Source: Spirometra erinaceieuropaei (lineage: Eukaryota > Platyhelminthes > Cestoda > Diphyllobothriidea > Diphyllobothriidae). Taken from it: 64,000 bases of DNA. This document shows, in pieces, positions 58,725 to 64,000 of this stretch. The notes beneath the pieces were generated by a model. That model had not been told where the DNA came from and ran no database searches. It was given only the letters and a program-made list of their open reading frames with translations. The stretch is from positions 406,533-470,532 of the forward strand of contig CACRXP010000384.1 in NCBI GenBank assembly GCA_902702965.1, given 5' to 3'. Position 1 is the first letter of the stretch, and each line of letters begins with the position of its first letter. The position numbers and the translations under genes are program-made.

Positions 58725-60199
58725 ATGATTGCAAAGCTAGTGCCTTTGGTTTGTTGCCTTGCTGGCAAGTTCGCCTGCAGCACGAAGCCGGATGGCGTAA
58801 AATACTGATTGCTTTATAATCGTGCATTACTTTTTAGCTTTTTGTGGTTTTCAGTATTCTGCAGTAAGTGCAAGTTGTCTTAAATTACCTCCTTATTTGC
58901 TATTTCATACAAGTGTTTTAAAAATCCACTGCTTAGTCACTTATAGCGGAGAAATTGTGTAAAGCCTTTTTGGAGAGTTGCCAACTTCTCCTTTTATTAG
59001 TCATTATGAAAGTAATAGCAGAAGTTTGTTTTCGGATACAAAGAGTTAGCTTAGGCATCTGATTAACTGAAACCATTTGAATTTTACTGTGACTAGTCCA
59101 AGGACGATTAATAATAATCTTTATGATTTGTTTTCACAATAAAAACAGTACTAAAAGTCTTACATACAAATGATTTCATTTGGTGTTAACAGTGACGCTT
59201 GACGCGTAGTTCCCTAAGGACAGGGCCAAAACAAACATTAGTTACATATGCTTTTTGTCGATAATAGAGCACATGCTATTTGTCAAATTGTTCCGTTGGT
59301 GAATTCACACCACTAAAATACTAGAGTTGTCCGTTTACTGGATTATTAATTTACCATTTCACTGTATGTAAGCATGCAAACCAGAAACTAAAGATTTTCT
59401 GTTATTTGATGAGTAACCTTGCATTTGACATTCACTGATAACAAAGATGTCGGAGTGAAATAGGGGCATGTTGCAAGCGTTGTGTCGAACAGGGTTAAAC
59501 GAGGCAAAAGACCAATAACACGGAAAGGGCACACATGTAATCCGAATTTTGAGGTCATCCAAGTCGCATTAAACATGGTGCTGCATATCTCAGTATTTAA
59601 AACTGCCTTCTTCTAGAAAATCGTCCCAGAATCCCTGATCTAGACGTGGTCGGGAATTTCCTTCAGCGTGCCGTTGCAGCTTTGAACAAATTGCTGAGTT
59701 CTGAAACAGAGCACTCGCCTCCGTCCTCGTTAACTGTGACGTTCGGTGATGTCACACGCAGTGACCGCTGCCGTATGCTGCACCTCTCCGTCGTAGAAGA
59801 ATATGATTGTGATAACATAATTATGCCGGCATGCTTTCGAGTACAATACGTAAGATGATCTACTTTACGACTAACTAGCATAAACCACTTGACACTTTTA
59901 AGCTAAAATAAGAAGGCATTTCATGTCGAGAAACTGTGTTTACTTTTTTCTTTCAGGGTTGGAATATGGACCCGGGAGTTAAAATAATCAAAAACATACA
60001 TTTCGCTGATATCACGGTTACCCTTAATGGAAGAATAGAGACTGGAAGTTTATTTAACAATTGCACAATCGACACTCTTTCTCTGACAACGGAGGTTGAA
60101 CAGAATATTGCAGACGACAATTTGGCGGTGGCATATCTAAGGGATACACTCACGTCAAACCTTCGATATCTGGAGAGGAAAATTCCAGTAGCCTGCTAA
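58725..60199 (+). CDS. secreted cysteine-containing protein family, copy 5 (3 exons)
   Basis: Predicted gene for a protein of about 181 residues, closest to copy 1. Exon 1 (58725-58794): MIAKLVPLVCCLAGKFAC, clearly homologous to MTAKLLLLICYLGKAFTC of copy 1, then STKPD plus one base. The phase-1 boundary here would need a GC donor (GATG/GCGTAA); the nearby GT at 58797 is in the wrong phase. Intron 1 is about 822 bp, acceptor CTTCTTCTAG. Exon 2 (59617-59849, 233 bp): NRPRIPDLDVVGNFL, a helix QRAVAALNKLLSS, SLTVTFGDV, CRMLHLSVVEEYDCDN, CFRVQY before GTAAGA (phase 0). Intron 2 is 107 bp, acceptor TTCTTTCAG. Exon 3 (59957-60199, 243 bp): IKNIHFADITVTLNGRIE, NCTIDTLSLTTEVEQNIADD, and a tail ending IPVAC-stop. 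The last exon is five codons shorter than in the other copies, in the loop before the final helix. Confidence 0.82.
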
Positions 60200-60204
60200 C
60201 CATT

Positions 60205-63000
60205 GGTAACGGAGAATAGGAAATATATATAATAGCAACAATTTGCAGTACTTACAACCCCTTACGGATTTTCTAGTCTGTGGGTTTATGACAAAAGTTA
60301 AAATAGAGAAAATAGCTTTGTCGAATTCTTTAATTAATGCGACAATCAGTAAAAGAACTTGCGCGACGCATTTATTCGACTAACCTACTTTTAATCTGAG
60401 GAAACATCTGTCGACTTTTTTCAACTTTGGATAATATAACAGGATAACACCAGGAAATAAACAACAGTTTGTGCTGTATAAAATATTTATTGTCAACTGG
60501 CTAAGATTGCATCAAGAGAGCAACCTTATAAATTGTGTCTTTTGCTAATAGCTGTACTGATGATCGCTTTCTATAACATGGCAGTTCTTGAGTTGTTGCA
60601 AAAAAACGTCCACCATTTGCTATAAAGCATGGTTCTAACTGTGACAGCGGCTGTACGATAAGTTAGATTGAAACGACAGAGCGTCTACGCATCATCTACC
60701 GCACTCCATGCTCAATCCAATCTTGGTTTCGTCGTTGTTTCGGAGTTTAAGACACCAACGTTGGGAGAGGGCAGATATAGCTAGGACGACGACTACATAC
60801 ACCTATGCATACTATTACACGCCGGGTCCTCGATACGCACTGATCTGAGTTATATTCCAAGCATAATAAGAGGGCGGATTTGATCCCGGCTGGCGTGACA
60901 TGAGCCTCCAACCACGCCTGTCAACTTCGCACTAATGCTAGCACTTGGCTGTGTGCGGGTTTTGTCATTTGTAGTTTTTAACAGTACGCCTAATTACACT
61001 AAAAATCTTGCGTTGGGGCATGGCATACGATATGTTGGTTTCGCTCAGTAAAACAAGTTGTGTCTTTCTGCGAACTGCAAACTTTCGAAAAACATTCATC
61101 CGCAGTAGTAACGATCTTATCGTTGTGTGGTCCTTATCCTAAATTAGGACCATACGCTTACATAGCATGATTATTTACCTCCACCAATTGGCCTATGACT
61201 TACTAATGATGGGTAACGGCCGCGAAACTACCCCTTTTGATCCGGTCTGCTGCATTACTAGTGAGCGGTCTATGTGATATGTACATATGTTTCTAAAAAG
61301 AATGAGTCCTTTGGGAAAACGAACAAACTTTATTTCGTACATTTTCGAGTCTAGTTCTCCAGCTCGTCTTCAGCCGTCTAGTAAATGTGAACAAAAAGTC
61401 AAAATTTAAATATGCCGAAAAAAATCGATATCTCGCTGTCATGGGTGAGGATGGGTTAATGCTGTAAGCTGAGGTCGCGTCTTGATTGGCTATTACCTTT
61501 TCCATTTTGCCTTCAGATTTGTGTACATAGCGTTAAGATCGATACGTCGATAGATAGAGGAATCATCAGAGTCAATGGCTTCTAAGAACTATTGACCTTT
61601 TTATGTGGGCAGGAACCGACAATATGTGTTTATCCCAAGCGAATTTGTGCCCAGTTTCAGGAGTATGCATGGTGATTTAAGATGAGTGGTGCCGCCTCAT
61701 CACTGCTTATTTGTGTTCATGTAGGCCTGTGGAGGCGGATTTTCAGGTTTGAACACAATATACTGCATAACAAATATCACATGGGATCTTATAGACTACT
61801 TCTAATTTAACCCAATCGCCAACCCTATCCTTAGGGTGTACAAGGTGATTGCATTGCGTAGTCGTCGGCTTGTGAGCCTCTTGTATAGGTTGCCTCCTCA
61901 GGTGTATTTCAACGAGTTCTAATACATTTTAAATGTAAGAAAGCTTAAGCCAATGTTTTGCTTTTGGCGTCTGGCATATATATATGTATATGGTTGAGAT
62001 GATTATGGCAAAGACAAAGGAGACCGGAATGGCCATCTCTGGATTATTTGTCGTCAACAGCCAGTCATAAGTAACCCTAGGATTGAATAAATTAGGATTC
62101 GAAGACTGGACCTTCGCTTATGTAGCTTGATTCTACAATTGAGCCCGGACCCGTTTTCTTGTCGTTTTTGATCGGGAATACTAACTATACCAGATGGACG
62201 CTGGGGAATTAAACTTTGAAAAGTGTTTTTTTTCCGTTGGACCATACGGTTCATACTAAAGCCTTTGCCGTTACCGAATCACAGTGCGTCATACGTCTTG
62301 TGAGTTGGTTCAAATAAACATGCCAATTAAGATGTGAGGCTCACTGTTGTGGTTGTAGTCTTGCCCGAAATCATCCTGCCCGACATCTTATTTATTCAGT
62401 CGGTGGCCTAACGAGTAAAGGGGGGTAAAAATTACGAATAATTGCTAATCACTCGCTTACGAACGCAAATACGTGGATCCAATATAACAAAGTTTAAGAG
62501 CTAAAAACTAAGGCAAATATCAGAAATCGTCAAATTGTAAAAATGCTTGTACTTTAATAGACCTCATTTAAAAATGTACGCAATATTTGTTTATGTGGAC
62601 GGCAAAGAAAATATAAAGTGGCATATAGAAAAACTTTTCAGAGTATAGTTTTAAAAAGTTTCCAGTAAAATATAAAATAAAAATTTTATAATTGCAGGCA
62701 TAGAGGTTCCCTCAAAAATCCATTATTTGAGAATAGATTACAAAAGGTTTTCGAAGCATTTGTGGTATTCGTGCCGATTTTCAATTGATTGACGTAAGAT
62801 TCAATAAAAGCCACATGATTTTGTTTGATCTCGCTAGTAGGAACGCCAGAGGAACAAAAGTTTCACAAGGTCAGCTACTGTCAGTCCGGCCGCTGATATA
62901 TAAATGCAACGAGAATTAACAACCGTCTTTGTAAATATATCATGTTGCCTTTCTTTCCTATCTCACCAACTGGTCTACTGTGACAATCTAACTTTCTCCC
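60205..63000. other. no recognised gene
   Basis: AT-rich, with a GC-richer repeat-like block at 60660-60960 that I cannot assign. The frame at 61293-61505 (-) and the others look like chance. Confidence 0.4.
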
Positions 63001-63001
63001 A

Positions 63002-63058
63002 TGTTTTCATTTTGTCTGACGACGGGTAGTGTCACCTAGCTCGAAAATGCACGAGTAC
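63002..63058 (+). repeat. solo arm of the 52.8-kb fold-back element
   Basis: TTTTCATTTTGTCTGACGAC, then GGGTAGTGTCACC and CTCGAAAATGCACGAGTACA, matches the right arm at 53214-53272, with differences in the hairpin segment. No inverted partner nearby. Confidence 0.75.
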
Positions 63059-63314
63059 AAGTCGGCCCTCGACTCTGAGTGGTCGCCTGCACTATTTGCA
63101 CTGTTCGAACATATCACCTTGCAGCTTTCTGCAGGTCATTGCGCATTATATTTTGCTTTCGCATTCTACATTCTAGTGGCCGGTCATATTCATTTTATCC
63201 GTTAAAACTCACAGGCGCCCCAATGGAGTCAATAAGCTGTAGTACGGAATTTAACGATCAGACATGTTCATCACAGTCAGTTCTAATCTATGGACAGGTT
63301 AGGTAGATGACCTA

Positions 63315-64000
63315 AAATGCATGACCGATCTCATTAAATATTGACCGAAATTCTGATTTGCGTTTTCAATTAGGGAGAATTGCTTGGGTGGAGTTTTCAT
63401 ACAAATTACGATACGTCAGAATTATATAATATTTCATACTGGCCAGGATGCTGGATTTGAATATATTTCTTTTCACCTCATGCAGAAACCATACTCGGTC
63501 AAAATGACTACTTTAGAAGCACGCATTTCTCCTACTGATTTTTGCAGATGTTACAAATTCGAATGCAGTTTATAGAAAACATGCACAAACAGGTACTTTC
63601 TTTTACCCGTTGGTAGACGCTGACGTTCTCTTCATTTTGTATACCCGAATAAAATGTATATTACAGTCCTAAACAGATTTCTTATTTCTGAATAATGTTG
63701 AGCCCAAACTGCCGTCGCGATAGTGTTAAGTGATTTGAGTCTGCAAGCTGCAGGCTTTCAGCGTAAGGAGAGTCATATATGCATCTATGTCTTTAAGAAT
63801 ATACCATATAGAGTTTTATAAAATTCTAAAATAGATGCGGGCTGTGTTGTAAATTTTATGAGTAGCATTGGTAAAAGAGCATGCCTGGTACCGTGTAAAT
63901 AGACACCGCACAGTCTTAAAAATCTCATAAGTAAAATCATTCAAAACAAAGGTATGTAGTGTTTGCGGGTAAAAATATAAACAAAATCAGACATTCTGCC
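63315..64000. repeat. diverged MITE relic, cut by the window end
   Basis: Starts AAAATGCATGACCGATCTCA, then TTAAATATTGACCGAAATTC and TTGCGTTTTCAATTAGGGAG, matching the left end of M2 (CAGTGCGTGACCTATCTCAT, ...GGCTGAAATTCTG...GCGTTTTTGATTAGGGAG). Near 63505 TGACTACTTTAGAAGCACGC and near 63780 CATCTATGTCTTTAAGAATA follow in the right order. Confidence 0.75.

Noticed and set aside
1..64000. CRISPR arrays, operons or prokaryotic promoters
   Set aside because: No regularly spaced repeats or bacterial gene layout; the sequence is eukaryotic with spliced genes.

Overview
This window looks like nuclear DNA from a flatworm, most probably a tapeworm (cestode), perhaps of the diphyllobothriid type. It is AT-rich, has no operons or bacterial signals, carries spliced genes with GT-AG introns, and is packed with decayed mobile elements of kinds known from flatworms: Penelope-like elements with a GIY-YIG endonuclease, RTE-like LINEs whose C-terminus carries C2H2 zinc fingers, a CR1/jockey-like LINE, a tRNA-derived SINE and TA-flanked MITEs. 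The genus-level suggestion is inference from memory of such repeats, not a computed match. Most of the short open frames in the window are chance.

The main content is a dispersed family of small, apparently secreted proteins that I do not recognise. Five members or relics lie at about 9.9-11.4 kb (-), 19.6-20.2 kb (-), 24.9-26.6 kb (-), 42.2-42.75 kb (+) and 58.7-60.2 kb (+). The complete members share one architecture: a short first exon with a signal peptide, ending in phase 1; a second exon of 206-233 bp with an amphipathic helix and two cysteines, ending in phase 0; a second intron of about 91-110 bp; and a last exon of 258 bp (243 bp in one copy) with an [HI]xAxxxxxxxGR motif, a conserved Cys and usually a Cys as the final residue. 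Mature proteins would be about 160 residues. The copy at 9.9-11.4 kb and the copy at 24.9-26.6 kb look intact. The copy at 58.7 kb is intact except for an odd first donor site. The copy at 42 kb loses most of exon 2 in an assembly gap, and the copy at 19.6 kb is probably a pseudogene.

Region by region: 1.4-2.5 kb is a Penelope-like relic; 5.3-5.6 kb an RTE C-terminus; 7.0-7.2 kb a SINE; 7.9-8.4 kb a MITE relic; 9.1-12.5 kb family copy 1 among dispersed repeats; 13.0 kb a single 57-bp exon of an unidentified gene; 14.3-16.4 kb two LINE relics; 19.4-26.8 kb family copies 2 and 3; 30.8-33.4 kb a 236-bp near-perfect palindrome, a MITE relic and a fold-back; 34.0-39.3 kb two nearly identical MITEs in inverted orientation; 42.1-42.8 kb an assembly gap and copy 4; 43.4-47.3 kb a patchwork of Penelope and RTE fragments; 52.5-53.3 kb a Penelope fragment and a large fold-back; 54.1-56.6 kb a LINE inserted into an old MITE; 58.7-60.2 kb copy 5; 63.3-64.0 kb a further MITE relic. 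The remaining long stretches show nothing I can support.
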